A stretch of 64,000 nucleotides of DNA from Bradyrhizobium sp. SRL28 (GCF_018596315.1 NZ_JAHEAG010000022.1:62001-126000), one strand, 5' to 3'; positions 33,973 through 41,793 are shown, counted from the first letter of the stretch. Numbers and translations are program-made. The notes: generated by a model not told the origin, from the sequence alone.

Positions 33973-34199
33973 CGCTCGTTCGCCTCGTCCCGATCGAACT
34001 TGTAATCGGAAGGAAGCGTCCAGTTGAGGGAAGCCAGGCGCTCGAGCGCCGCCTTGCGGCGGTCTTCCTTCTGGACGATCAGCGTTCGCTCGACCACGTC
34101 GACGATGTCGAGCTCGTCGCCGGGACGCAGACCCATCTTTTCGACCAGGGCTTTGGGCAGCCGCACTGCCAAGCTGTCACCCCATTTTGAAACCTGCAT
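33969..34199 (-). CDS. vapB: AbrB/MazE/SpoVT-type antitoxin
   Basis: The 76-residue antitoxin has an N-terminal swapped-hairpin DNA-binding domain (MQVSKWGDSLAVRLPKALVEKMGLRPGDELDIV) and a C-terminal tail (about 50-76) that would wrap around the toxin. Its last codons overlap the vapC start (ATGA). Two perfect ATGATATCAT palindromes lie 23 and 37 bases upstream of the start and are the likely autoregulatory operators. Confidence 0.92.
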   Translation of the reverse strand: MQVSKWGDSLAVRLPKALVEKMGLRPGDELDIVDVVERTLIVQKEDRRKAALERLASLNWTLPSDYKFDRDEANER

Positions 34200-34221
34200 G
34201 GCACCCTCCAGCGAGGTAGGA

Positions 34222-34245
34222 ATGATATCATCCTTATGATATCAT
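34222..34245. promoter_or_regulatory. Twin operators for vapBC
   Basis: ATGATATCAT occurs twice, at 34222-34231 and 34236-34245, each a perfect 10-base palindrome with centres 14 bases apart, just upstream of vapB. Tandem palindromes are the usual targets of toxin-antitoxin complexes. Confidence 0.7.
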
Positions 34246-34297
34246 TTCAAGGCCTGGCGGCGCCGGACCGTTTTCGTTCGTCAGGGGCCGCCACCCT

Positions 34298-34513
34298 GCG
34301 CCTTGTCCGCCCCGTGCTCGAACGGCAGTTCGCTGGCCAGCCAGGCGAACGCGATGTTGGGCTGCATCGGCGCCTCGGGCCATACCGAGGGAGGCCGTCC
34401 GCACGCAGTGGGCGCCGACAAAAGTCGGCGCGCTGCCGCAGCGCTTCAGGCGACAGGCGGATCGCCTACGCGCAATACCGGCCGACATACTGACAATAAA
34501 CCGCGACGCCGCA
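34298..34513 (-). pseudogene. Decayed partial copy of the winged-helix/TPR regulator gene (35343-36917)
   Basis: This stretch is clearly related to the 3' part of the intact gene at about 35380-35620: the shared runs include CGCCTTGTCCGC, GTGCTCGAACGGCAGTTCGCT, CCAGCCAGGCGA, GATGTTGGGCTG and CCGACATACTG. The translated remnants FVGAH..TASLGMA.GAD and YCQYVG match the TPR region. Frames are broken and a block of about 50 bases is missing, so no product is expected. It shows that the locus once held a second, tandem copy or a rearranged one. Confidence 0.8.
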
Positions 34514-34521
34514 CCCACCCG

Positions 34522-34788
34522 TCAGTGCCAACCGGGCTGCTGCATTCGTGCGCGCGCCTGCGCCAATTCTTCGAGCCTGCTCTCGATTTCGGAGCGGGTT
34601 ATCGCGAGATCCTGGAGCTGGCGGTCGTCGAGCCTGTGCAGGGCTACGCGCGCGGCGTGACGCTCGTGGCGCGCGATCACCGCTGCGAAGAAGCGGTTGA
34701 TGAGACGGCGCAGCCGCGCCAGCAAAACTGCAGTTCGCCAGGCAAATGGCCTGGTGGCGGAGGTCGGAATAGTGGTCAGCATAGTCAT
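34522..34788 (-). CDS. DUF1127 (YjiS-like) small protein
   Basis: An 88-residue basic protein with the DUF1127 core RVALHRLDDRQLQDLAITRSEIESRLEEL near the C-terminus. The N-terminal half is Arg-rich and hydrophobic. DUF1127 proteins are short Arg-rich proteins; a few bind RNA or affect phosphate and motility responses in Agrobacterium and Salmonella, but this one cannot be assigned. It lies between the decayed regulator copy and a 200-base stretch (34789-34990) with nothing recognised. Confidence 0.8.
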   Translation of the reverse strand: MTMLTTIPTSATRPFAWRTAVLLARLRRLINRFFAAVIARHERHAARVALHRLDDRQLQDLAITRSEIESRLEELAQARARMQQPGWH

Positions 34789-34990
34789 GGCTATTTTCTT
34801 TCAAGAGCAGCCGGAACCCGGCGAGCTTGCCGGCACCCTTTCTATCGAAGGCCTGCTGCCAGCATGGTGTCAGCAGGCTTCGGCGCGACGACGAGCGCCG
34901 GACACGGCTGCGTGAACGATCAAAATGAGGAAGCGATGTGCGGCACCGACGGCAGGACCAGCCCGCCGACGATGCAAGGCCGACAGCGCG

Positions 34991-35218
34991 TCAGGCCACC
35001 TTTCGGCCGGCCGCGAGATCCTTGACAGCTTCCGTGGTCAACGGCTGACCGCCGACGCCCCATTCGCCGCTCGCGACTTCGGAAATCTTGACCCAGGTGA
35101 CGCCGCGCATGTTCTCGCCTTCGATCGACACCATGGCGTCCGTGAGCTTGCTGATCATCTGGCGCTTCTGCTCGGCATTGAACACGTTCTCGATGACGTG
35201 AACCTCTATCAACGGCAT
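34991..35218 (-). CDS. 4-oxalocrotonate tautomerase family protein
   Basis: A 75-residue tautomerase-superfamily subunit. After Met removal the N-terminus is Pro (PLIEVHVIENVF), the catalytic base in the family, followed by the beta-alpha-beta fold (QKRQMISKLTDAMVSIEGENMRGVTWVKISEVASGEWGVGG). It would catalyse keto-enol tautomerisation of 2-oxo acids. No catabolic partner is adjacent. GGAGAACTAC precedes the start. Confidence 0.9.
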   Translation of the reverse strand: MPLIEVHVIENVFNAEQKRQMISKLTDAMVSIEGENMRGVTWVKISEVASGEWGVGGQPLTTEAVKDLAAGRKVA

Positions 35219-35342
35219 GTAGTTCTCCTTGATGGTTGCCTCGCGGAAGCGAGGGCAGCGTCAACATGCCCGTCACGGCCGGCCAAGACTTTCAGACGCC
35301 TGTGATTTGCTGTCCAGATTCGCTTGATATATCGCCGCGAAG

Positions 35343-36917
35343 CTATTGCAGACCCGCGCGCCGAAACCCTTCCACGTAATGCGCCTTGTCCGCGTCGTGC
35401 TCGAACGGCAGTTCGCTTGCCAGCCAGGCGAGCGTGATGTTGGGCTGGGCGCGGCGGAGGCCGTCGAGCGCAGCCTTGGCGGTGTCAGCGCCGCCGGCCA
35501 TGCCGAGGGAAGCCGTCAGCACGCGGTGAGCGCCGACAAAGTCGGTGCGCTGCCGCAGCGCTTCACGCGACAGCCGGATCGCCTCCGCGTAATTCTTGCC
35601 GACATACTGGCAATAGGCGGCGACGCCGCAATAGATCGCGGCAAAGGGATCGCGGGGTGAGAATTTCAGCGCCTCGCGCGCGGCGCGATCGCCCTCCTCC
35701 CAGCGCCCGCGATAGGACAGCGCAACGCCGTAAAGGCCGCGCGCGGGCGAGAAATTGGGATTGAGCCGCAGCGCCAGCTCGAATTCGGCGATGCAATCGT
35801 CGAAGCGCCGGTGGAACAGATAGACGCTGGCGAGCGCATAGTGCGCCCACGCGTCCTCACTGTCGGCCCGGATCGCCGCCAACGCCGCGCGTTCCGCTGT
35901 TGGGACGACCCTGGACATTTCCTGCCAGCCCATATGGGCGCTGAACATATGGCAGGAAGCCAGCAGGCTGAGCGCCTGGCCGTAAGCGGGATCGACACTG
36001 ATCGCCTTTTCCAAAAGTGCCTGCGCGACCAGATTGTCCTGCCGCGTCACGCGCCAGTAATGCGACAGCGCCCGCATCACCAGGTCCCACGCATCCATGT
36101 TGTCAGGCGCCTTGCGCCGGGCCCTGAAATCCTCGGCGGCGTAGAGCTGCGGCTCGATCGCCGCGACGACGGCCTGGGTGATTTCATCCTGGACGGCGAA
36201 AACGTCGGCGAGATTGCGGTCGTAGCGCTCCGCCCAGAGGTGACTGCCGGTCGCCACGTCGACCAGCTGGGCGGTAATGCGGACGTGGTCGCCGTCCTTT
36301 CGTACGCTGCCCTCGACGACGTAGCCGACGCCGAGCTCTTCGCCGATCTGTCGGTGGTGAACGGATTTCTGCTTGTAGATGAACGAGGAGTTCCGCGCGA
36401 TCACGTAGAACCAGCGCAGCTTCGACAGCGCGGTGATGATGTCTTCGCTGATGCCTTCGGAAAAATATTCCTGCTCCGGCTCGCCGCTGAGATTGGCAAA
36501 CGGCAGCACCGCAATCGCGGTTCGATCAAACGCCTGATGTGGCGGGTGCAGCGGCTCGCCGGTGAGGTCGAGTTGGGGCGAACCCGCGTGCACTTCACCA
36601 CCGCCGGGCTGCGGCTGCACGTCGCCGACGAAGCGAAAGCCTTTTCGCGCAAGCGTGCGGATCATGATCTGATCCTTGCCGCTGTCGCCGACCGCCCTGC
36701 GCGCGGCGTTGATCCGGCTCGTCAACGTGGATTCGGAGACGATGCGGCCATCCCACACCGTCTCGATCAGATCGTCCTTGGTGACGACGTGGTCGCGGTT
36801 TTCGATCAGGTGAACCAGGAGATCGAATACCTGCGGCTCGACCGCCACGCTCTCGCCGCCGCGGGTCAGCTCGCGAAGGTCGACATCAAGCACATGGTTT
36901 GAAAAATGAAATTGCAC
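35343..36917 (-). CDS. Winged-helix/TolB-like/TPR regulator (CadC-type, soluble)
   Basis: The 524-residue product has an OmpR/PhoB-type winged helix (about 1-100; VFDLLVHLIENRDHVVTKDDLIETVWDGRIVSESTLTSRI), a TolB-like/FlgO region (about 130-260; IAVLPFANLSGEPEQEYFSEGISEDIITAL and VEGSVRKDGDHVRITAQLVD) and TPR repeats (about 290-515). No membrane helix is visible, unlike CadC. Such proteins are common in Bradyrhizobium and probably regulate divergent genes. The divergent gene is a methyltransferase across 225 bases that carry a perfect Crp-type box and a repeated GAAATCTCAC half-site. A decayed partial copy lies at 34298-34513. Confidence 0.88.
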   Translation of the reverse strand: MQFHFSNHVLDVDLRELTRGGESVAVEPQVFDLLVHLIENRDHVVTKDDLIETVWDGRIVSESTLTSRINAARRAVGDSGKDQIMIRTLARKGFRFVGDVQPQPGGGEVHAGSPQLDLTGEPLHPPHQAFDRTAIAVLPFANLSGEPEQEYFSEGISEDIITALSKLRWFYVIARNSSFIYKQKSVHHRQIGEELGVGYVVEGSVRKDGDHVRITAQLVDVATGSHLWAERYDRNLADVFAVQDEITQAVVAAIEPQLYAAEDFRARRKAPDNMDAWDLVMRALSHYWRVTRQDNLVAQALLEKAISVDPAYGQALSLLASCHMFSAHMGWQEMSRVVPTAERAALAAIRADSEDAWAHYALASVYLFHRRFDDCIAEFELALRLNPNFSPARGLYGVALSYRGRWEEGDRAAREALKFSPRDPFAAIYCGVAAYCQYVGKNYAEAIRLSREALRQRTDFVGAHRVLTASLGMAGGADTAKAALDGLRRAQPNITLAWLASELPFEHDADKAHYVEGFRRAGLQ

Positions 36918-36985
36918 GGCTTCATCCCGGTTAAATCTTCGTCCCGCACTCGAAGGGAGGTAGAGCGAATTTACCGTCAGGAATG

Positions 36986-37001
36986 TGTGAGAAATCTCAC
37001 A
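36986..37001. promoter_or_regulatory. Perfect Crp-type box
   Basis: TGTGA-GAAATC-TCACA matches the consensus exactly, and GAAATCTCAC recurs at 37008-37017. It lies 69 bases before the winged-helix/TPR gene and 142 before the methyltransferase. It could instead be an operator of the winged-helix protein. Confidence 0.6.
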
Positions 37002-37142
37002 GAAAAAGAAATCTCACTGAAAAATCAGGATCCTCTCAAGGCAAAATCAGCCCGGCATCACAGTCTTTAGGTCCTGACAGGGCCATGTTCGGTTCATCGC
37101 GGCCGCCTCCCGTGGTCGCATGATCCAGATAAGGAGATACCG

Positions 37143-38015
37143 ATGGCCGCCCAGACCGCGATCGCAGCGACGCAAACCCAAGATCCCGCCCAAGCCGATT
37201 CTGCCCAGCCCGCCCCCGACCTTGCCGCCCTCAAGACGCGTCAACAAGCCGCGTGGTCGTCAGGCAATTACGCCATTGTCGGCTCGACGCTGCAAATCGT
37301 CGGCGAGGAACTCTGCGAGGCGCTCGATCTCAAGGCCGGCTCAAAGGTGCTCGATGTCGCCGCCGGCAATGGCATGGCGAGCCTCGCCGCGGCGCGGCGG
37401 TGGTGCGACGTCACCTCGACCGACTACGTGCCGGCGTTGCTGGAACGCGGCCAGGCGCGCGCCGCGGCAGAAGGCATGCAAATCGAATTCAGGGAAGCCG
37501 ACGCGGAAAGCCTGCCGTTCGACAATGGCAGCTTCGACACGGTGCTCTCCACCTTCGGCGTGATGTTCACGCCGAACCAGGATCGCGCCGCCGCCGAGCT
37601 GATGCGGGTCTGCAAGCCCAAGGGCCAGATCGGCCTGGCGAACTGGACGCCGGAAGGCTTCATCGGACAGGTCTTCAAGACGCTCGGTAAATATCTGCCG
37701 CCCCCCGCGGGCACCAAATCGCCGGCGCTGTGGGGAACGCGCGCGCGGCTGACCGAAATGTTCGACGTGGACGCGCGCTCGATCAGAGCGGAATCGCGCC
37801 TGTTCAAGTTCCGCTATCGCTCGCCGGCACACTTCCTCGACGTGTTCAAGACGTATTACGGCCCGGTGCTGAAAGCGTTCGCAGCCCTCGAGCCGGCGAA
37901 GCAGGAAGAGCTGCATAACGATCTGCATGCCCTGATCGTTCGGATGAACAGGTCCGGCGACAGCACGATGGTCGTGCCCAGCGAATATCTCGAGGTCGTC
38001 ATCACCAAGCAGTGA
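37143..38015 (+). CDS. Class I SAM-dependent methyltransferase
   Basis: The 290-residue protein has a disordered Ala/Gln/Pro-rich leader (about 1-28) and a UbiE/Methyltransf_11-type domain: motif I KVLDVAAGNGMASL (about 76-89), an acidic residue in STDYVPALLERG, motif II LPFDNGSFDTVLSTFGVMF and motif post-II MRVCKPKGQIGLANW. The acceptor cannot be told. Upstream lies the winged-helix/TPR regulator, which it may answer to. It is followed by a GC-rich hairpin and an alpha/beta hydrolase gene 81 bases on. Confidence 0.9.
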   Translation: MAAQTAIAATQTQDPAQADSAQPAPDLAALKTRQQAAWSSGNYAIVGSTLQIVGEELCEALDLKAGSKVLDVAAGNGMASLAAARRWCDVTSTDYVPALLERGQARAAAEGMQIEFREADAESLPFDNGSFDTVLSTFGVMFTPNQDRAAAELMRVCKPKGQIGLANWTPEGFIGQVFKTLGKYLPPPAGTKSPALWGTRARLTEMFDVDARSIRAESRLFKFRYRSPAHFLDVFKTYYGPVLKAFAALEPAKQEELHNDLHALIVRMNRSGDSTMVVPSEYLEVVITKQ

Positions 38016-38036
38016 AACGTCCGCTCCGGTGATTCA

Positions 38037-38062
38037 AGCGGGGCCGTTCGCATGGCCCCGCT
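38037..38062 (+). other. GC-rich hairpin between methyltransferase and hydrolase genes
   Basis: AGCGGGGCC (38037-38045) pairs perfectly with GGCCCCGCT (38054-38062) around an eight-base loop. No T run follows, so it is not a standard terminator; it could stabilise the upstream mRNA end or reduce read-through. Confidence 0.45.
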
Positions 38063-38096
38063 GGTGACGTCCCGCCTGCAAATCAGGAGTTTTCCG

Positions 38097-38966
38097 ATGA
38101 CGAATGTGATTCAGATTTCACGCGCGGAGCGCGACAAGGCTTGCGTCGTGGCCCTGCATTGCTCGCTCGGCTCGGGCCGCCAGTGGAAGACGCTCGCCGA
38201 TGAACTCGGGCGCAGCCATCCGTTTTTCGCCCCCGATATCTCGGGCTATGGCGCCAATGGATGCGCGCTGGACCTGCCGCTGACGCTTGCGGAAGAAGTC
38301 CGCTGCCTGAGCGGCACGCTCAACGACGCGGATGGGCCGATCCATCTCGTCGGCCATTCCTACGGCGGCGCGATTGCGTTCAGGATCGCGACCTGTTCGG
38401 CGTTCGCGCATCGGGTGCGCAGCCTGACGCTGATCGAACCGGTGCTGCCGACGCTGCTGTGCGAGAGTGACGCGGACCGAAGGCTTCACGCACGCTTCGC
38501 GCAGGTCGCAAATGAGGTTTCCGAGGACGTCTGGAATGGATCGATGCTGGAGGCGATCGACAAGTTCATGGAGTTCTGGAACGGGTCCGGTCCGCAGGAT
38601 CCGCTGCCGGCCAGTGCGCGCCTGCGCATGATCGAGCGCGCCCACAAGCTTGCCTTCGACTTCACGGCGGCGTTCGCCGAAGAGAATGTCACGATCGCGG
38701 CGGCCTCGCTTCGCGTTCCGACGCTGCTGTTTTCGGGAGGGCTGTCGCCCTATCTCACCCAACGCATCGTGCAGCGGCTGGGCGCGATCATGGATGGCGC
38801 CGAGGTCCGGCATTTGCCGGCCGCCGGCCATATGCTCCCGCTCACCCATGCGGCATCAATCAATCCCGCGATCGCGCGGCACATCGCCCGTGCGGATGAA
38901 CTGGCCGGCGTTCCGCTGGCGCTCGAGGCGCCGCCGGCGGAGGCTGTCAGCCTGGCGGAGGGGTGA
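38097..38966 (+). CDS. Alpha/beta hydrolase
   Basis: The 289-residue protein has the oxyanion region VVALHCSLGSGRQWKTLADEL, the nucleophile elbow GHSYGG with S88, and the catalytic His in LPAAGHMLPLTHAASIN near residue 247. The first part, VALHCSLGSG, lacks the common HGxP form. It acts on an ester or similar bond; the substrate is unknown. ATG 38097 follows AGGAG at seven bases. It may be in an operon with the methyltransferase upstream, weakened by the hairpin between them. Confidence 0.9.
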   Translation: MTNVIQISRAERDKACVVALHCSLGSGRQWKTLADELGRSHPFFAPDISGYGANGCALDLPLTLAEEVRCLSGTLNDADGPIHLVGHSYGGAIAFRIATCSAFAHRVRSLTLIEPVLPTLLCESDADRRLHARFAQVANEVSEDVWNGSMLEAIDKFMEFWNGSGPQDPLPASARLRMIERAHKLAFDFTAAFAEENVTIAAASLRVPTLLFSGGLSPYLTQRIVQRLGAIMDGAEVRHLPAAGHMLPLTHAASINPAIARHIARADELAGVPLALEAPPAEAVSLAEG

Positions 38967-39036
38967 CATTCTTGGCGCTTGGCTGCGAGGCGCGCTTTCT
39001 GATATCCAAGACCCTGAATTTGAGAGGGAATTGCCG

Positions 39037-39927
39037 ATGCCCGCCTTTGCTGCGCGCAACCTTGCGCCGAAACTCACTGCCCTGATTGCCGCGGGCTTGC
39101 TCTGCCTTTCCCCCGCCCTCGCCGCCGACGACGAAGTCCCCCCGAAGGGCGCCGCGGTCACCGTGCTCAAGGCCGCGAAAGCCTGTTTCGCCAATATCGT
39201 CGAAGTCTCCGGCACCATCATTGCGCGGGAGGAGAACCAGGTGCGGCCCGAGCGGATGGGGCTGAAGGTCGCCGAGGTGATGGTGGATGCGGGCGACAGC
39301 GTCACCGCAGGCCAGGTGCTGGCGCGGCTGACCCTGCCCGAGGGCGGGCAGATCGCGGTGCAGGCGCCGGTGGGCGGGGTGATCTCGGCCTCGACGGCTT
39401 CCGTCGGCGCGATGGCTTCGGCTAAGGGCGAAGCGCTGTTCTCGATCATCGCGCGCGGCGAGTTCGACCTGGTCGGCATGGTGCCGACGCGCGACATCCA
39501 GAAGCTTCAGGTCAACCAGACCGCGCGGATCAAGGTGATCGGCGCCGGCGAGGTCGACGGCAAGGTGCGGCGGCTGTCAACCACAGTGGAGCCGAACAGC
39601 CAGCTCGCACAGGTGTTCCTCGGCGTCACCACCAACCGCCGCCTGCTCGTCAATTCCTCGGGCCGCGCGCAGATCAAGACCGGACAGAGCTGCGGCGTCT
39701 CGGTGCCGCTCACCGCCATCCTCTATGGCTCCGCCGGCACCGTGGTGCAGGTGGTGCGGCGCGCGCGCGTCGAAACGCGGCGGGTGGAGACCGGGCTGAT
39801 GTCGGCAGGCCAGGTCGAGATCACCTCGGGGCTGGCCGAAGGCGACATCGTAGTGGCGCGCGCCGGCGCGCTGCTGCGTGAGGGCGATCCGGTGCGCGCG
39901 GTGACGGCGAGCGCGGACGCGAAGTAG
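39037..39927 (+). CDS. Orphan HlyD/RND-type periplasmic adaptor
   Basis: The 296-residue protein has a signal peptide (1-30, ending SPALAA) and an adaptor layout: lipoyl halves (SGTIIAREENQVRPERMG.. / GQIAVQAPVGGVISAST), beta-barrel (about 142-215) and membrane-proximal domain. It aligns with the pump-linked adaptor at 23608 over its whole length and keeps both cysteines (C50 in KACFANIV, C219 in QSCGVSVP). No RND pump or outer-membrane channel gene is next to it, so it must work with a pump encoded elsewhere or have another role. Confidence 0.88.
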   Translation: MPAFAARNLAPKLTALIAAGLLCLSPALAADDEVPPKGAAVTVLKAAKACFANIVEVSGTIIAREENQVRPERMGLKVAEVMVDAGDSVTAGQVLARLTLPEGGQIAVQAPVGGVISASTASVGAMASAKGEALFSIIARGEFDLVGMVPTRDIQKLQVNQTARIKVIGAGEVDGKVRRLSTTVEPNSQLAQVFLGVTTNRRLLVNSSGRAQIKTGQSCGVSVPLTAILYGSAGTVVQVVRRARVETRRVETGLMSAGQVEITSGLAEGDIVVARAGALLREGDPVRAVTASADAK

Positions 39928-39947
39928 CTGGCGGCCACAACTCCGGT

Positions 39948-40065
39948 GTCGTCCCTGCGAACGCAGGGACCCATAACCACCGGCGCTCGTTGTGTGTTAG
40001 AATGTCTGCTACCGGGCTTCATCGATAGATCACGCGGTATGGGTCCCTGCGTTCGCAGGGACGAC
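39948..40065. repeat. Intergenic palindromic repeat, type E (left of the GIY-YIG gene)
   Basis: The arms GTCGTCCCTGCGAACGCAGG and CCTGCGTTCGCAGGGACGAC stand at the two ends, with the conserved inner CATCGATAGATCACGCGGTA. It sits 21 bases before the GIY-YIG start, and the coding frame stays open through it. Confidence 0.9.
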
Positions 40066-40086
40066 ATCGAATTTTGTGTTTCGCGC

Positions 40087-40368
40087 ATGTATTACGTTTA
40101 CATCCTCGCGAGCCGGCGTCATGGGACTCTGTATATCGGGGTAACCAATTCTCTCGCAAAACGGATGGAGCAGCACCGCAATGGCGAGGGCTCCTCGTTT
40201 GTCAAAACCTACGGCGTTTACCGGCTGGTTTATGTCGAGGCGTTCGAACGGCCGGATGAAGCGATTGCCCGTGAAAAGCAGCTCAAGCGCTGGAAGCGCG
40301 ATTGGAAGATCGAGCTGATCGAGCGCGAGAATCTGGAGTGGCGCGATCTCAGCGATCTGATTGTTTGA
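40087..40368 (+). CDS. GIY-YIG nuclease superfamily protein (UPF0213/YhbQ-like)
   Basis: The 93-residue protein begins MYYVYILASRRHGTLYIGVT, with YVY and YIG in the places of GIY and YIG. R26 (LAKRMEQHR), a conserved Arg/His set and E-rich helix DEAIAREKQLKRWKRDWKIELIE follow, the usual single-domain form. Such proteins are predicted DNA endonucleases of unclear role. ATG 40087 is chosen because similarity begins exactly there; upstream codons in the same frame are repeat sequence. The gene is enclosed by two type E repeats, 21 and 17 bases away. Confidence 0.88.
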   Translation: MYYVYILASRRHGTLYIGVTNSLAKRMEQHRNGEGSSFVKTYGVYRLVYVEAFERPDEAIAREKQLKRWKRDWKIELIERENLEWRDLSDLIV

Positions 40369-40384
40369 GGGAAGCTCACTCTCT

Positions 40385-40548
40385 CGTCGCCCCTGCGAAA
40401 GCAGGGGCCCATACGCCGCGGCCGGTGTGAAGGGCACATTGGAAGACGGCTTCGGTTCAGCAAGCGACAGCGGTAGTTGGCAGAGCGTCAGCCACCACGC
40501 TTCATCGATGGATCACGCGGTATGGGTCCCTGCGTTCGCAGGGACGAC
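40385..40548. repeat. Intergenic palindromic repeat, type E (right of the GIY-YIG gene)
   Basis: The arms GTCGCCCCTGCGAAAGCAGG and CCTGCGTTCGCAGGGACGAC are at the ends, with CATCGATGGATCACGCGGTA inside. The left arm is slightly diverged. Confidence 0.85.
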
Positions 40549-40578
40549 GTGTTGATAGGGATGTGCGCGAACGCGCCC

Positions 40579-41418
40579 TCACCCGCCGATGCGGACGTCT
40601 TCCAGCAGCGACGACGACACCTGCGGCACCTGCTCGCCGTCAGAGGCGCGGGAGATGGAGATGCGGGTCTTGTTGAAGGCGGTGGCGGCGCCGGACTGCG
40701 AACTCAGATTGTTCAAGAGCTCGGTCACCAGCACGCTGTACTGGCCCTTGCCGTCATCGGCCACCTTACCCGGCGTCGCCGAGGTCAGGATCAGCGCGTT
40801 TTCCGGCGCGGAGATCGGGGCGAGGCCGTGGGAGTAGGAACGGAAACGGCGCTCATATGGGTTGCGGCGGGAGGCATCGACGACGACGAGCTTGGCCTTG
40901 GCGCCCTTCTCGGTCATCGCGTCCAGCACCTGTTCGATCGAGACGCCGTCGCGGCGGACGTCGGCTTCCTTCCAGATCGCAGCATCGACCGGGATCATGA
41001 AACTCTCGCGGCCGACCTGGACGCCATAGCCGCCGAAGAACAGCATCGCCACGGTGTCCGGCTTGATCTTGGCCTTCAGGCGGACGATGGCGCGGGCCAT
41101 GTCGTCCTTGGTGGCGTCCTCGACCACGTCGACGTCAAAGCCCTTGCCGCGCAGCGCGGCGGTGAGGCCGCGGGCATCGTTGATGGGCTGAGCGAGCGGG
41201 GCCGACGCATCCGGGTAATGGCCGTTGCCGATCACCAGGGCAACGCGGCTGGCCGACGCGCCGATCGAGCCGGTCTGTTCGGTTCCGATCGCCTTGGCCA
41301 CGTCGAGCGAACGCTTGTTCAACGCCGCATGGGCGCCGATCGCCAGCGACACCAGGCCTGCGAAAGCAACGGCAATGGTGAGGCTGCGGCGGGAAATGCG
41401 GAGCTGACCGATGTTCAT
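40579..41418 (-). CDS. Second caspase-fold pseudo-protease protein
   Basis: The 279-residue protein has an N-terminal signal or membrane segment (about 12-32) and a caspase-like domain (about 57-275): VALVIGNGHYPD, INDARGLTAALRGKGFDVDVVED, LFFGGYGVQ and VVDASRRNP. The His of the usual GHG is Tyr131 and the Cys of DAC is Ser183, so it cannot be a cysteine protease. It closely parallels the domain of the 21152 gene but has no linker or TPR. ATG 41418 is chosen so that the signal segment is N-terminal. A 9/10 Crp-type box lies in the divergent intergenic region. Confidence 0.88.
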   Translation of the reverse strand: MNIGQLRISRRSLTIAVAFAGLVSLAIGAHAALNKRSLDVAKAIGTEQTGSIGASASRVALVIGNGHYPDASAPLAQPINDARGLTAALRGKGFDVDVVEDATKDDMARAIVRLKAKIKPDTVAMLFFGGYGVQVGRESFMIPVDAAIWKEADVRRDGVSIEQVLDAMTEKGAKAKLVVVDASRRNPYERRFRSYSHGLAPISAPENALILTSATPGKVADDGKGQYSVLVTELLNNLSSQSGAATAFNKTRISISRASDGEQVPQVSSSLLEDVRIGG

Positions 41419-41647
41419 CGCTGTACCATTCCCAAGTTTTTCCAAAGGCGCCAAAGCAAGACCGCGCCAGTTAGTCGCGTGAGGACCGTTCAGGTTTGAA
41501 GGGGTTGCAAGCTGTGTGCCGGCCAATTGCGCTCAATTTGCGGCACCGCAACAACCGGGCTTTTAGCCTGTCGGGCCCTCCCGAACAACCTCGTTTGACG
41601 CATGGTCCCAGTTGTTGCCGATACTGGCGGAAGGTTAATTCTAGCTA

Positions 41648-41663
41648 AGTGACCTAGATCACA
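41648..41663. promoter_or_regulatory. Crp-type box between a caspase-like gene and a cyclase-fold gene
   Basis: AGTGA-CCTAGA-TCACA matches TGTGA-N6-TCACA at nine of ten positions. It lies 131 bases before the 41794 gene and 230 before the caspase-like gene. The 375-base gap holds nothing else recognised. Confidence 0.5.
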
Positions 41664-41793
41664 TTTGTATTTTTCACGGATTTGTCTAGTTTTCAAAGGC
41701 TTGCAGGCCCGATCCGGCCGGCGGTGGCCGCCTTGAGCTGTATGCCATGCTCAACGCGACCCTCCCTTCACCGTTCCGGCGGAAAGAAACTGA

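Noticed and set aside
38037..38062. Intrinsic terminator between methyltransferase and hydrolase genes
   Set aside because: The stem is perfect but no T run follows; kept only as a hairpin.
39946..40086. N-terminal extension of the GIY-YIG protein (SSLRTQGPI...)
   Set aside because: It is the translated type E repeat, a known source of false protein starts in these genomes; similarity begins at ATG 40087.
39948..40548. CRISPR array
   Set aside because: Two inverted repeat elements around a gene, with no regular short direct repeats, spacers or cas genes.
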